DNA of 64,000 nucleotides from Argentina anserina (lineage: Eukaryota; Streptophyta; Magnoliopsida; Rosales; Rosaceae): assembly GCF_933775445.1 (NCBI RefSeq), contig NC_065878.1:9187395-9251394 (forward strand). Reading direction: 5' to 3'. Of the stretch, positions 1 through 12,311 are shown piece after piece (the first letter of the stretch is position 1; every line of letters starts with the position of its first letter). The position numbers and the translations under genes are program-made. The notes beneath the pieces are model-generated. The model was not told where the DNA came from. It made no database searches and saw only the letters and a program-made list of their open reading frames with translations.

Positions 1-167
1 TAGTTGAGCAGTGCATCAGGTTTCTTTGTTTTTTATTTAAAGCTATTGCATAGTTATATTTCTATGAGAAAAGAAACAGATTTCAATCTTCTATTCAGAA
101 GAAAATAAAAATGGAAAAAACAAAAGAGAGAAAACAGAACAGTGGACAAGAAGTCTGAGCAACACAG
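1..167. other. AT-rich flank, no gene seen
   Basis: No supported coding region. Short ORFs here have low-complexity translations rich in Phe and Ser and no recognisable motif. Confidence 0.5.
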
Positions 168-470
168 GTTCAATAGAGAATCAGCAAAGGAATAAAAACA
201 GTAACCCCAAAACCAACTTGAGAAATGAAAATTCCTCAAACATAAGAGAAGCTATAATCTTAAAACGCCTCAGAAACTAATGCCAAAGGGCTACCAAAAT
301 CTCACTCTCCCAAAACTCAAGTTCAATAGAGAATCAGCAAAGAAATAACACCAGTAACCCCAAAACCAACTTGAGAAATAAGATTTCTTCAAAAGACAAG
401 AGAAGCTATAATTTTAAAAATATTCAGACACTAATGCCAAAGGCCTACCAAAATCTCACTCTCCTAAAGG
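168..470. repeat. Tandem duplication, period 153 bp
   Basis: Two adjacent copies (168-320 and 321 to about 470) both begin GTTCAATAGAGAATCAGCAA and both contain the block around CAGTAACCCCAAAACCAAC. They differ by scattered substitutions and small indels, so the duplication is not recent. No coding potential was seen. Confidence 0.8.
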
Positions 471-869
471 TCCCCATTTTACTGTCCTTTAGTCCAAAAA
501 TTCTTCGATATATTTCTATCCACAGCACCTAGAAAAAATCAAGCCCCTGCAGACACATCACTTTGGCTTTCTTCCCTTTACCAAAACCGGACTGGTTTTA
601 AAAAAATAAAACAAAAAACAAATCTCCATGTGCGCTACCAAACAACCACATCCAGGCCGCATCAACGGGCCGGACCGGAACATAAGTGGCGGGCCTGAAT
701 CGGTTATTATCACAAATATGAAGATCCAAGTCCGCCTACTTAAAGTGGGTTTTACGGGATTTTGCGTGCTGGGCCTTGCGGGTTTGGATTAAAAAAAACA
801 TAATATTCTTATTGGAACAATAAAAGAATTATTAGAAAACATTCTAAAAAAAAGTTACAAATAAATTCT
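471..869. other. Intergenic, no gene seen
   Basis: This stretch holds a GC-richer patch (about 640-790) with repeated CGGGCC/GGACCGG motifs, resembling the subterminal part of a DNA transposon. I could not find paired ends or a target-site duplication, so it is left unclassified. Confidence 0.4.
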
Positions 870-2890
870 AGTTTCGAAATGTTGTCGATCTTCACTGATA
901 AATGTGATTGATATATATATTTAGGGACCCTGTAAAAATTTCGTCCATTTTGAACATGGTTTAACAGTCCGTACTTACGATCAACAAAAAAAGAGGCGTT
1001 TTGACATAATAAAACCTCATTTACAAGGGTTTTACCAAATGAGTTTCCTTGTTGCAACTACGCACGATTGGTGATAAAAATTGGGTGATTTCAAATATGT
1101 AAACAGATTTCGGCATTCGCATCTCATAATTGATCCTCCCTTAGGGCACATTATGGTTTACCGAAATTTCCGACAGCCAAACGAGGTCCGAATTTGATGA
1201 AATTTTAAATGGTCACTAAATATATATACCGAATACATTATATGGTGTCGAACGATTTTAAGAAGTTTCATTCATATAGTCGCTTCATAATGCGATCATT
1301 TTATTATAAAACCTAATATAAAGATTATGATACATTAGTGGACACTTCGGCGATCGACAACTCCATTTCGAAATATGATCGATCGACACTAGCAGATGTA
1401 ATCGGTATATATATTTAGGGAACCCGTAAACATTTCATCCGTTTTGGACATGGTTTGACCCTCCGTACTTACGGTCAATAAAACAAGAGGGGTTTTGACA
1501 TATTAAAACCCTCATTGACCGTGGTTTTTCCAAATGGGTTTCTTCTGTGCGACCACGCATGTTGGGTGACCAAAAATAGGTGATTTCAGATATGCAAATG
1601 GTTTTCGATGTTCACATCTTGGTAATAGGTCTTCCCTTATAGGGTATTAGTGGTGTTTTTGGTTTACCGGAAATTCTGACAGTTAAATGAGGTCCGAATT
1701 GGATGAATTTTTTACAAGGTTACTAAATATATATACCGATCACATCGGCTGATATCGATTGATCCTGAGAAGTTTTCTTCATATAGTCGCTTCATACTGC
1801 GATAGTTTTATTATAAACATAATATAAATGTTATGATACATTAATGGACACTTCAGCGATCGACAACCAGTTCGAAATATGGTCGATCAACACTAGCAGA
1901 TGTGATCAGTATATATTTAGGGACCTCGTAAAAATTTCGTATATTTTGGACATGGTTTGACCGTATGTAACTACGGTCAACCAAAAAAGAGGCTTTGTTA
2001 CATATTAAAACCTCATTAACCGGGGCTTTGCCAAATCAGTTTTCTCAGTGCGATTGAGCATGATACGTAACAAAAATGAGATGATCTCAGATATGCAAAC
2101 GACTTTCGGCGTTCGCATCTCTGTAATGAGTCCTCCCTTATGGCATATTAGTGGTATTTTCGGTTTACCGGAAATTCCGACGATCAAACGATGTCCGAAT
2201 TGGATTAAATTTTTACATAGTCACTAAATATAAGTACCGATCACATCGGATGGTGTCGATTAATCTCGAGAAGTTTCCTTTATATAGTCACTTCATAATG
2301 CGATAGTTTTATGTTAAACCTAATATAAATGGTATGATACATTAGTGGACACTTCGGCGATCGACAACTCTAGTTCTAAATACGGTTGATCGACAACTCC
2401 AGTTCTAAATACGGTCGATCGACACCAGCAGATGTGATCGGTATATATATATTTAGGGACCCCATAAAAATTTCGTCCGTTTTGGATATAGTTTGACTGT
2501 CCGTATCTACAGTCAACAAAAAATGTGGCATTTTTACATATTAAAACCTCATTAACCGGAGGTTTGCCAAATGAGTTTTCTCAGTGCGATTGCGCACAAT
2601 CGGTGACAAAAATTAGATGATTTCATATATGCAAACATCTTTCGACGTTTGCATCCTGGTAATGGATCCTCCCTTAGGGCATATTAGTGGTGTTTTCGGT
2701 TTACCGAAAATTCTGACAGTCAGACGAAGTCCGAATTAGATGAAGGTTTAATCAGGTCCCTAAATATTAGTACCGATACATCAGCTGGTGTCGATTAATC
2801 CCGAGAAGTTTACTTCATATATTTCATAAAGTTGTTTCATAATGCTACAATTTTATTTTAAATCTAGTATAAAGTTATAATATAAAGAAA
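870..2890. repeat. Satellite-like array, four ~500-bp units
   Basis: About four head-to-tail copies. The anchor TTAGGGA recurs near 921, 1415, 1917 and 2453, giving periods of 494, 502 and 536 bp; the last is lengthened by a local duplication near 2370-2410. Each unit is itself an inverted dimer. A block such as ATCGGTATATATATTTAGGG in the first half is matched in reverse complement by a block near the unit end (for example 1377-1465 against about 1683-1765). The array stops at about 2890, just before the outer edge of a copia LTR at 2907. No ORF of interest. Confidence 0.85.
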
Positions 2891-2906
2891 TATAAAAAAT
2901 TTAATC

Positions 2907-3116
2907 TGTTGGAGGATGAACGAAACGAGAATAATAACAACGTAATGAAACATAACGTAACCTGTTATTGATTGATAATAGGGCCTATATATAGGCATTA
3001 CATAACCACAGTCCCGTAGGATTCAGAGTCATAATGTATTATAGAGATGCAAATCTAACAGGAAAGTAATAATGCTAAGACACACCCAAGGGTAGAATAA
3101 TAATTCTCCTGGAACA
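2907..3116 (-). repeat. Copia-type LTR, 210 bp (3' LTR of copy A)
   Basis: In reverse complement it begins TGTTCCAGGAGAATTATTAT and ends at CTCCAACA, matching the solo LTR at 11491-11707 and the LTR at 58581-58764. Directly upstream on the minus strand is a purine-rich ACAAGTGGGAG, the position of a polypurine tract, so this is the 3' LTR of a minus-strand element whose body lies at 3117-5850. Confidence 0.8.
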
Positions 3117-5850
3117 CTCCCACTTGTGTCGCATGCCTAGGTTGCATGGTGCACACATCGTTACCTCGGTAAAAACCTTGTCAAGCAAAATAAAAACCGC
3201 TTGGGTAAAAACAAAAGCTTGATCGAAGGAAAAAAACCACAAAACACCGTATATATTTGATAGCATCATATGAGGTAGTCTCCCCCTGAAGTCTACGAAA
3301 CAACTACCCCTGATCAGTGCCACAATCATGGAGTACAAAGAACAACGTATCTAACGATCGTTACATGTTTCTCAAAAGTAGTCTTGGGTTAATGATTAAT
3401 CATTAATCATGCTACACATCCTTAGATCATACATGCTATACATAGCCAACTCAAAACAAGAGTTTGCAATGAAAATCAGATTCTCGGGTAGAATGACCTT
3501 CACTCACTTAAAACAACCATAACTTATTCGTCACAATAGGTATCAGCGAACCGTAAAATGTTCTGGAAACTAGAGACCCGTGGATTTCCAATGACATAAA
3601 ATTCACAACCTAATTCGATCGGAGCAATTAATAGTGTTCTGTCAAAGTTGACTGACTTGCAAATTTCCGGACAGAACTGTCCTATTTTGCTCAGGGACAT
3701 TTAAAGTCCCTCAGGCACTCTCATATCTGTGTCAAGATCCCTTTACATATATGCTATGACCACTATCATATGCTGCAATTCAGTTTTCATGGACACTACT
3801 ACTGATCAAGTAGGGGAAACCAATTATGTTCATAATGAGAGAATATAACTCATCGTAGTCAATACTAGGATAATGAGACAATCTTTGCGCCATAAGTCCT
3901 GCAAATATTGCATGACTTCATCTTTCTCATTACATTTACGAACAATGACTAACATAACAACTTTAGTTCAGCTTGTATTGATTCTTTCCACTTCGGTCAA
4001 GTTGCTCAATGTTGATAGTTTACAACGGAATAAGAGCATGAGCAAATACATCATCAATCATGAGAGATCAATCCATTAAAAACACGCGCACGCTTATACG
4101 TTCTTTTCACTAACGCCTATTTGGTTAGATAGGGTCCACTAATGTCACAAGTGAAGGATGTGAGAATGAAATGTTCTCGGTTAGAGCCTTAGCAAGTGAA
4201 GGACTTCCTTAAAATTTAGCAAGAGAACAAGTTTTGCAAAACGAGCGATGAGCATCAGAGATTTCCATTGAGGCAGTATAAAACACGGGAGGCATCACAA
4301 GCTCCTGTGAAGGAGTGGATGCCGCCACCGACGGCCAAAATGTCATGGAGCCGCCGAGAGGGGCAAACTCGGCCTCACTGTGCATGGCACGGATAGGTAC
4401 GGCCTCACCATGTGGAGCACGGGTTAGGTGGTCCTTTAATCGCTTCGTGAACATGAAAAATAGATGCTCTTGTGAATTTCAAAGAACTCGAATCGTCATA
4501 TCTCATTCAAAATGATAAAAAAATAATCATGTCAAAACCGAGAAAACAACAAAACCAAACTCATGATTCAAAGAATCTTGAGTTACATAAATCTACTACT
4601 GCAGGCAAGAAAAGCTATGTTTGCATGCTAACAAAGCTATTGTTGAAGTTTTAAAAAGCTACTGTCAATGAAATCTGACAGATTTATTCATGTCAATTCT
4701 CAACACAAATATCAAGATGAAAATTCATCATTGGCATGCATGGCCTTTAAAACTTAGCAAGACACGAATATATAAAACATAATCTCCACACGAGATCCGC
4801 AAAATAATTACGTGTGCCGTAGGACAGTGTGGGTGGCTACGTAATTAGAAAGACACTCGATTTCACGGCGGGACATTCTCAAAATAAAATTAAGAGAGTC
4901 AACGACACGGTGAACTTCTCTAGACAATACACCGTAGAATATTATAAGAGGGGGGATTGAAACAAAGTGCAATCTCATCAAGTGTATCACATGACAGTAG
5001 AACTACATTCTTCAACTTAAGAGTTAGAAAAACATGTTATTGGAGAAGTTGAATATCAAACAATTAGGGTGGTAAAAACCATCCAATTGGTGCGGGTGGT
5101 CACCAATAATAATAAAATCATTTGAGCTATAAATCTACCGGCGGCGGCCGGAGTTGCATGTCCGACAGGGGACGCCGGAAGGAACTAGACGGTGGCGCCG
5201 GAAATGCCGGAAAGTGGCTGGAAGGTGGCCAAAATGTTGGTAAACGTTTCAGAAACGCAGGAACTATAATCGGGAAAAACGACGTCCATTTTGACGTTCC
5301 GAGGTCCGTGTTCCAAATTTTAAGGTCCAAATTCACAATGTAGTTTTATTGGGGTCCCATGTAACCCAAAAGCGGTCAATTTAAAAATCACGTGAGTTGC
5401 AGACGTTGACCATTCATGCTAAGTCAAGGCAAATAAAATTCTCACGAGATCATCTTGTAAACAAGGAATACAAGAAATTTTATTGAATATGCCAATATTT
5501 AATACAACACAAACAAACTTCTCATTCTAATATATGACTTAAGCTAAAGTCGAGCAGGAAACATGGCAATGCCAACGTCATACATGAAAAATAGGAAACA
5601 TAAAATATAGTCAAAATAGATTGACTAAGCAAAAGTCGTAGCAACAAAATCTTGCATATCGGATCGGCCGGAGTTTTAACCTGAGACTCAAAAAATTTGC
5701 TTACTTGAGAATGAAAGAATGTTACGTTTCTATCTCCAAAATTCCCTCAAGAAATAGATACAGGTGCCAAAAATGACATGTGTTTCTTGAATGTGAAGCA
5801 TGCATCAAGGTCACCTTGCAATCATCAAGTCATGCACGTGGACCCAAGCC
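3117..5850 (-). mobile_element. Copia retrotransposon remnant (copy A), internally deleted
   Basis: Collinear with the longer copy at 58765-63370. Minus-strand translation shows a GAG-pre-integrase remnant (CKTCSLAKF near 4209-4260) and a reverse-transcriptase remnant (IDYDELYSLIMNIIGFPYLI near 3789-3850). Relative to the other copy it lacks about 1.2 kb covering the integrase (junction near 4090-4125) and about 0.5 kb near 3700. All frames are interrupted. No 5' LTR was found; homology ends at about 5830. Confidence 0.8.
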
Positions 5851-6067
5851 ACATTCATGCACTTGGGGCTTATAAGAATAGGTGTGGTGTGGAAGGTAAC
5901 AGAAATGTATGAGGCCCGTTATTAGGTATAGACTCGTCGATGATTTTGGGCTTTGGGCTTGGGACCATAATTCATGTCCGACGGCCTAAATCGTATTACG
6001 GGTAAAGAAGAAGAGAAAAGCCCAGGCCCAAATCCTTCATAACCAATTAAAAAGCAAAGCCCACATA

Positions 6068-6792
6068 AAATCTCATATATAAGTATATTCCCAACATCAA
6101 AATCAGATATTCTTACAAATCTGTCCCAGCAGCATATTTTCTGCCATGAAATCTACAAAGATGTTTCAGAACCTCTAGACAATATCTGATAGACAAAGAT
6201 TCATTATCAAGTCGGATACATGCTTTTAACCAAGTCATGCCTTTACCCAATAGTCTAAGCACCAAACCAAGATTCATTTAGCTGCTGGGACAGTTTATAA
6301 ATACCTTATGTTATGCTAAATGGAAGGGGGAGCCAGACGGAGGGTGGGAGGCAGAGGAGGGGTGAGCTAGCAAGCTCCATAGCACACTTTTTCTTTCCAT
6401 GCTCCATCTCCCTTAGCTTTCCATCCTTTCAAATCACCTTAGTCCCAAATTCCTTCTTTCACAAGCAAAAACCTCCTTAGCACCATTGTTATGATCTCTT
6501 CTTCCGAAACTCATGTTGTTTCAGCTCCCACGCCACACACTTCTTGTCAAGCCCTTTATTGACAGCAATATGAGTCTTATACTAACTACAATACAAGCCA
6601 TGTTAAGCCACTACCGTGAATAATGAATGGAAGAGCTGCTGGGACAGACGCAACAACAAACTTCCTCGGATTCATTGTCCTTCGAGGCTTGTTGAGCCTA
6701 GTATTCGCTTACTCAGATAAAGGGTGATCAATTTTGCACTCTGCCATGCTAATATCATTGTTGTACAACCCCGTCAAAAACATCCACTTATA
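6068..6792 (+). repeat. 5' LTR of the LARD-like element
   Basis: Closely similar to 10190-10910, with small indels. It contains a TATA-like TTTATAAATA at 6294-6303, followed by G-rich leader sequence that fits an R/U5 region. Motif GCTGCTGGGACA occurs at 6281 and 6635, and its reverse complement at 6122. The end CACTTATA abuts the primer-binding site; the 3' copy ends CACTTACA. Confidence 0.7.
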
Positions 6793-6794
6793 TT

Positions 6795-6813
6795 TGGCGA
6801 CTCTGCTGGGGAC
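6795..6813 (+). other. Primer-binding site, tRNA-Arg type
   Basis: TGGCGACTCTGCTGGGGAC sits 2 nt after the first LTR. TGG pairs with the CCA tail of a tRNA, and the rest resembles the arginine-tRNA sites known from Ogre/Tat Ty3-gypsy elements. The tRNA assignment is from memory of that family. Confidence 0.7.
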
Positions 6814-9800
6814 TAGACTGTGTTTCTGTCTCAGCTTTCTTACCAGCAGTATTGTTTTCTCCAAAAGAATTTCATGCTCAACTTCCGGCTATTTATGCTT
6901 CACCACTTATGCTTTACCTCTGAAAATATGAAGCTATCTCATCTAGAGGCTTCAACAAAACCAAGCAAACTGCCACAAATAACCTCATCTCCGGTAGATG
7001 CATTTCTTAAAGCTTTGAACCTTATACTTGGGCAAGCTAAGATCCCAGCAGCTATGTTCTTCGCTGGTTAACCTATGTCAAGTTGTTCTCTCATCTTTAC
7101 AATTACTGCTCGAAGCAGTTTATATACCACCTGCAAGCATAACAACTATTAGCATCACAAAATTCTCTTGCTTTTGCTCAACCACTTTTCAAGCATTTCT
7201 GTCATTTTTCATTAATCTTACCAGCAACATGGAAGACATAATATCAGTTTTTATTTGTGCTTATAGCAGGCCTAAATAAGCTCATATACTAAATCTCAAA
7301 GCTTCACTCTTCTATAACTATGTTCAAACATCATGCACACTTGGGGGCTTTGCATATGAAAATGCACAATAGGGTTTCACAATGGTGTTCTATGCTTCAA
7401 ATAAAAATAATCCATGCTTTTATCCTATAGCAGAATAATACCTTACTTCAAACTATCTACACCTATGCCATTACCAAGCTACTAGATACATAATCAAGCA
7501 GAGAAACAACAAAATTAAAGGTGGTGGAAACAAGCTTACTCCAAAAAGGGTGTGAACATTCAATTATGTTAAAAGATGTTATGCTAAATCCCTATTCATA
7601 TCAATGTGCTTGGGATATGCAGTTTCTGCTGTAACATTGTATGCTACCAAGTTTTAGAATTTCATCTTCAAGCATTGATGATCCAACCTGAGGCAAGATG
7701 ATAAACCAATTATGAAGAAGATTGTGAAAAGTTGTAATCAACTAATCATCTTTCTTGATTCAACGATCTGAAAAAGTTCAACTATGCTGAGCATTCAGAT
7801 GTGACTATAATTACTCAAGCAAACAAGCATACTTTTAAATCAAGCGTCAAGCTATTCTAATTACTTAGGTTATTATTTGATTCCAACATCAAGCTTCTCT
7901 CTGCTGAAACAATCACTGTTGGGACCTGTTTATTAATACCCCTGCCCTGCAAACATTTCACCATTAACTCGGCATAATCTTATTGTTTGCATCAGTATAT
8001 CAACTTCTTTGCAGCTGAGATATCAGTAGTTACACCCATTTTACTGTCTGGACTAAAGCTGATGTTCATATATCTCCACAAAGAAAGTCAAGCTGAGTTT
8101 ACTCTTATTTATGCAATGGAGAAGGTCCATCAAGTTCAGAGAAATGGAGCAAGCAAAATATTACTCAATCAAGAAGTATTTATTCAAGTTCCAAGCCTTT
8201 ATGTGCTACTGATTAGTTTCAGACAATCAAGCATATCATCCTCATACCCAAATTTTATACCATCATGCCTTCAATACCTAACCTCCTCGCCAAATACTTT
8301 AAAACCAAGCATCAAGTGACATCCATATATTTCTCCCATTTTTGTTTATACAAACAATATCCCAATCATTTTTCATGATTCTTTGTTTTATTCACTCAGT
8401 ATTACCAACCAAATAGCTAAGCAAATCATTGAGCTTATACTAAAACAAAATCAGTATCAATTCATGCAGTATCTAGTAGCTACAAATCCAATGCAAATCT
8501 AACAATTCATATATGTGCCAAGGTAAGGGTTAGCCGACAAGTATTTCAATTAGATCCAAGCTTCTCTATTATGTAATCAAGCAAAAAATCATGACTTAGT
8601 GAGCACATTACATCAATGTTCATTCATATCTACAATATTGTTTTGTTGCCGTGCTACATGCAAGTTATTGGTTTTACTTGAAGGAATGTGAACTTGGGGG
8701 CTTCGTGAAGGACAATTCATCATGAGAAGCACATGCCTACGATCCATTGATTCATTGGAAAATACAAGCTATTAGTTCAAGCTACCAAGCAAACTACTGC
8801 TGGGACAGTTCTAATCATTATAGGTTGAGTTAACCTATACAGTCATTATTACTGCAAAAATATTTTCAAGCATTAAGCATACAAGCATCAATCATGCCAA
8901 GCTCTCTTTAAGGTCGTGTGTCCAACAAAAACCTAACAAGCATACAAAGGTTATTTGCTTCAATCTCTTATTATGCAAGATTGAATATGCATTAGGAACT
9001 AAGTGAGAACCATACCAAGGTAATATTTATGAGTCCACACTTTATAATACAAATGTACTCCTAGTTGGCCATTAGTGGTAGTGTGAGGACGTAAGAAGCT
9101 GAAATTATCACAATACATGCCTAAGCAAGACATTAGTATTCAAATCCAAGCAAGTAAACATCATGCAAACTTATTCCCTTACCAAGTGAATTTTCTTACG
9201 ACACAATACACTAATCAAGACATATACGCATGGAAGGTCAAAGATGATTTGAACAGCTAGATTGTCAATGCTGCTGTGAAAGCACTACAAGCTACTGTCG
9301 TGCCGTCAGATTGGTACCAAGGGTGTTCCCCTTACCATTATCATTATATGACAACCATATTTTTTTTAAACCAACATATTAGCCCTATTTTCAAGCTTAT
9401 CAATTCCAAAATTTCTCTAAACAAGCACTTGCTTTTGTGACAACCTAACCATGCTAGCCATACCAAACTTTGCTTATCTTAAGAACCAAAACAAATTCCA
9501 ATAACCAAATAAATCTCCCTATCAAGCAACAAATACTTTGTCCCTTTAAACACCCATCATGCCAAGCTAAGGTTAGAAAACCTTACTCATATACCAAGTA
9601 GATTGTAACCAAGAGAGCTATGCCACACATCTCTCTTTAGAACCTCATGCTTTAGAACATGCCCAAACAAATCCAAGCCAAGCAAAGATATTTCTTACAA
9701 TATTAAAGCTAATCAAGCAAGATTAAGCCGCACAAACCAACCAAAATCCAAGCCAAGCGGAAGAGATTAAGCAAAATTCAAATCTCAGCAGTAACATGTT

Positions 9801-10189
9801 CAAGCAAAGCTAAGTTTCTAAATACTACATATACCAAGCCAACCAATATCATGCTATAATATTCTTCATCATAATGGAATTCAATGAAGATGCAATATCC
9901 ATAGTCATATATTATCAATCAATCAATGTGATTGTTGAGCAAAGTTCAAATCCTAGCAGCAAGCATAGTTTCAACCAGATGAAAAGACCAACCCGATGCC
10001 TCAATTCGTATTCAAGATCACAAATTGAAGAATAAGTAGCAAGCATATTTAGCAAGAGAGATTCTTAGATTGATGCTCACCTAAATATTACGATGAACTA
10101 CGATGTTGATTCCCAGCGGCCAATCAATGTCGCTCGAGCAGTAACCACTCACAACAGCTAACTAACAATGCAAGAAACCAATATTTGCT
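6814..10189 (+). other. LARD interior, non-coding
   Basis: About 3.4 kb with no supported gene. The longest plus ORF (7987-8319, 110 aa) has no recognisable domain. The text is permeated with CAAGC in contexts such as ACCAAGC and ATCAAGC. Short motifs ACTTGGGGGC (about 7338 and 8692) resemble polypurine-tract sequences of plant LTR elements but are not next to an LTR. Confidence 0.6.
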
Positions 10190-10910
10190 ACAAAATCTCA
10201 TATATAAGCATATTCCCAGCATCAAAATCTTATATTCCCAACAACAGATTTTAAGTTCAAACATGTCCCAGTAGCAGATTTTCAGCCATGAAATCTACAA
10301 AGATGTTTCACAACCTCTAAACAAAATCTGATAGACAAAGATTTATTATCAAGTCGGATACATGTTTTTAACCAAGTCATGCTTTTTCCAATAGTCTAAG
10401 CACCAAACCAAGATTCATTTAGCTGCTCGGACAGTTTATAAATACCTTATGCTTTGCTAAACGGAATGGGGAGCCAGACAGAGGGGGGAGGCAGAGGAGG
10501 GGTGAGCTAACAAGTTCTCTAGCACACTTCTTCTTTACATGCTCAATCTCCCTTAGCTTTCCATCCTTTCCAAATCACCTCAGTCCCAAATTCCTTCTTT
10601 CACCAGCCAAAACCTCCTTAGCACCATTATTATGATCTCTTCTACCGAAACTCATGCTTTTTCAGCTCCCACACCACACACTTCTTGTCAAGCCCTTTAT
10701 TGACAACAATATGAGTCTTATATTGACTGCAATACAAGCCATGCCAAGCCACTGTCGTGAATAATGAATGGAGGAGCTGCTGGGACAGACACAACAACAA
10801 GCTTCCTATTATTCATTGTCCTTCGAGGCTTGTTGAGCCTAATCTTTGTTTACTCAGACAAAAGGTGATCAATTTTGGACTCGGCCATGCTAATATCACT
10901 GCCACTTACA
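10190..10910 (+). repeat. 3' LTR of the LARD-like element
   Basis: Direct copy of 6068-6792, including the TATA-like box and the GCTGCTGGGACA motif. Alignment runs to CACTTACA at 10910; the 5' LTR carries about 23 extra bases just before the same end. Divergence of the two LTRs implies an old insertion. Confidence 0.7.
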
Positions 10911-11054
10911 CATAGGAAACAAAATAATCTTTTATGTGTTTTAAGGATACACTTCAAATAAAATTATGTAAAACCGTGCGATCAAAACACGTGCGATGTA
11001 CGGGTACGAAACTAGTTATTCTTAATACGGCAATGCCCCCCTAATTTTATTTTA

Positions 11055-12140
11055 GGCATAAATGCCGATTTGCACTCCAAATTTGGTTGAAAGTGTCAAT
11101 TTGCACCCCGAACTTGCATTTGAGTCAATTTACCTCCTAAACTTGGTAAAAATTGCCGATTTACACCCCGAACTTGCATTTAAGTCAATTTACCTCCTAA
11201 ACTTGATAAAAATTGTCAATTTGCACCCTATCTGTTAAATTTAATATTTTCAATCCAATTTTAAGTCACATGTCATGCATTTAAGGGGTAGTATTGTCAT
11301 TATATATTTATTCATATTGAATAATGAAATAAATTAATAAAATTACTTAAGAGGAACACTTGCTACAATGTTTGTTTTTTCGAAACATGTTATTGATTTA
11401 TATATTTATTATTTTATGTGATATGGTATGTTAAAAGATATTAGAAAAAATATAAATAAATAAATACATTGAAAATTAAAAATAAATGTGTGTTCCGAGA
11501 GAATTACTATTCTACCATTGTGCGTGTCTTAGCCTTATTAGGTTTCCTGTTAGAGATAGATTCGCATCTCTGTAATAGATTAGGACTCCCAATCCTACGA
11601 GATTGTGGTTATGTAATGCATATATATTAGCCTCATTATCAATCAATAAACGGTTACATTCTGTTCTATTACGTCGTTATTATTCTCGTTTTGTTCATCC
11701 TCCAACAATGTGTACATATAAAAATATATTTATACACAACACACTATATTTGAATGGGTGTGTATATTGAATATATAATTCAAAGTAGGGTTAAGTAGGT
11801 AGAAAAAAAGATGTAAATAAATAATTTGATTAACAAAATAATCCTCATTTTAAAGAATATTTTTATTTTTTTAAAAGAAAAATATAAATAGAAAATGACA
11901 ATATTACCCCTCATGTGCATGACATGTGACGCAAAATTGGATAGAAACAGTTAAATTTAACGGATGAGGTGCAAATCGGCAATTTTTACCAAGTTTATGA
12001 GGTAAATTGACTCAAATACAAATTCGCGGTGTAAATCGACAATTTTTACCAAGTTTATGAGGTAAATTGACTCAAATGTAAGTTCGGGGTGCAAATTGAT
12101 AATTTCAGTTAAATTTAGGGTGGAAATCGGCATTTATGCC
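11055..12140. mobile_element. MULE-type non-autonomous element with ~190-bp TIRs
   Basis: The element begins GGCATAAATGCCGATTT and ends with its complement AAATCGGCATTTATGCC. Both flanks carry the identical 9-bp TTTATTTTA (11046-11054 and 12141-12149), the target-site length of Mutator-like elements. The TIRs run about 190 bp (11055-11245 and about 11945-12140), and each contains a ~64-bp subrepeat twice, around GAACTTGCATTTRAGTCAAT. No transposase. A solo copia LTR lies inside at 11491-11707; without it the element would be 864 bp. Its right end is about 170 bp upstream of the F-box gene start, so it may overlap that promoter. Confidence 0.88.
11491..11707 (+). repeat. Solo copia LTR, 217 bp, with 5-bp TSD
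   Basis: Starts TGTTCCGAGAGAATTACTAT and ends CATCCTCCAACA. Flanked by perfect ATGTG duplications (11486-11490 and 11708-11712). It belongs to the same family as the LTRs at 2907-3116 and 58581-58764, here without any internal sequence, as expected after recombination between the two LTRs of a full element. It interrupts the MULE-type element, so it is the younger insertion. Confidence 0.92.
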
Positions 12141-12311
12141 TTTATTTTATTTTTATTTGAACTGGTCGTACCGAATTTTTCCATTTGGGCCGATCGAAGG
12201 CGGGCCGTTTTCCGGGTTTAAAACCCTCCCACGCCAAAAACTATTTATATTCTTTCATTAGGCTTCCGTTAGTTTTCCGAGTAAACCGCCGACCAGAAAA
12301 GCAAGGCGAAG

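Larger units (their letters stand above)
6068..10910 (+). mobile_element. Non-coding LTR retrotransposon (LARD-like)
   Basis: Two long direct repeats (about 6068-6792 and 10190-10910) flank about 3.4 kb with no recognisable gag or pol in any frame. Just inside the first repeat lies a 19-nt primer-binding site (6795-6813) starting TGGCGACTC, complementary to the 3' end of a plant arginine tRNA. That gives plus-strand orientation. With no coding region it would need enzymes supplied in trans. The interior is unusually rich in the pentamer CAAGC. Exact 5' boundary and target-site duplication were not resolved. Confidence 0.75.
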
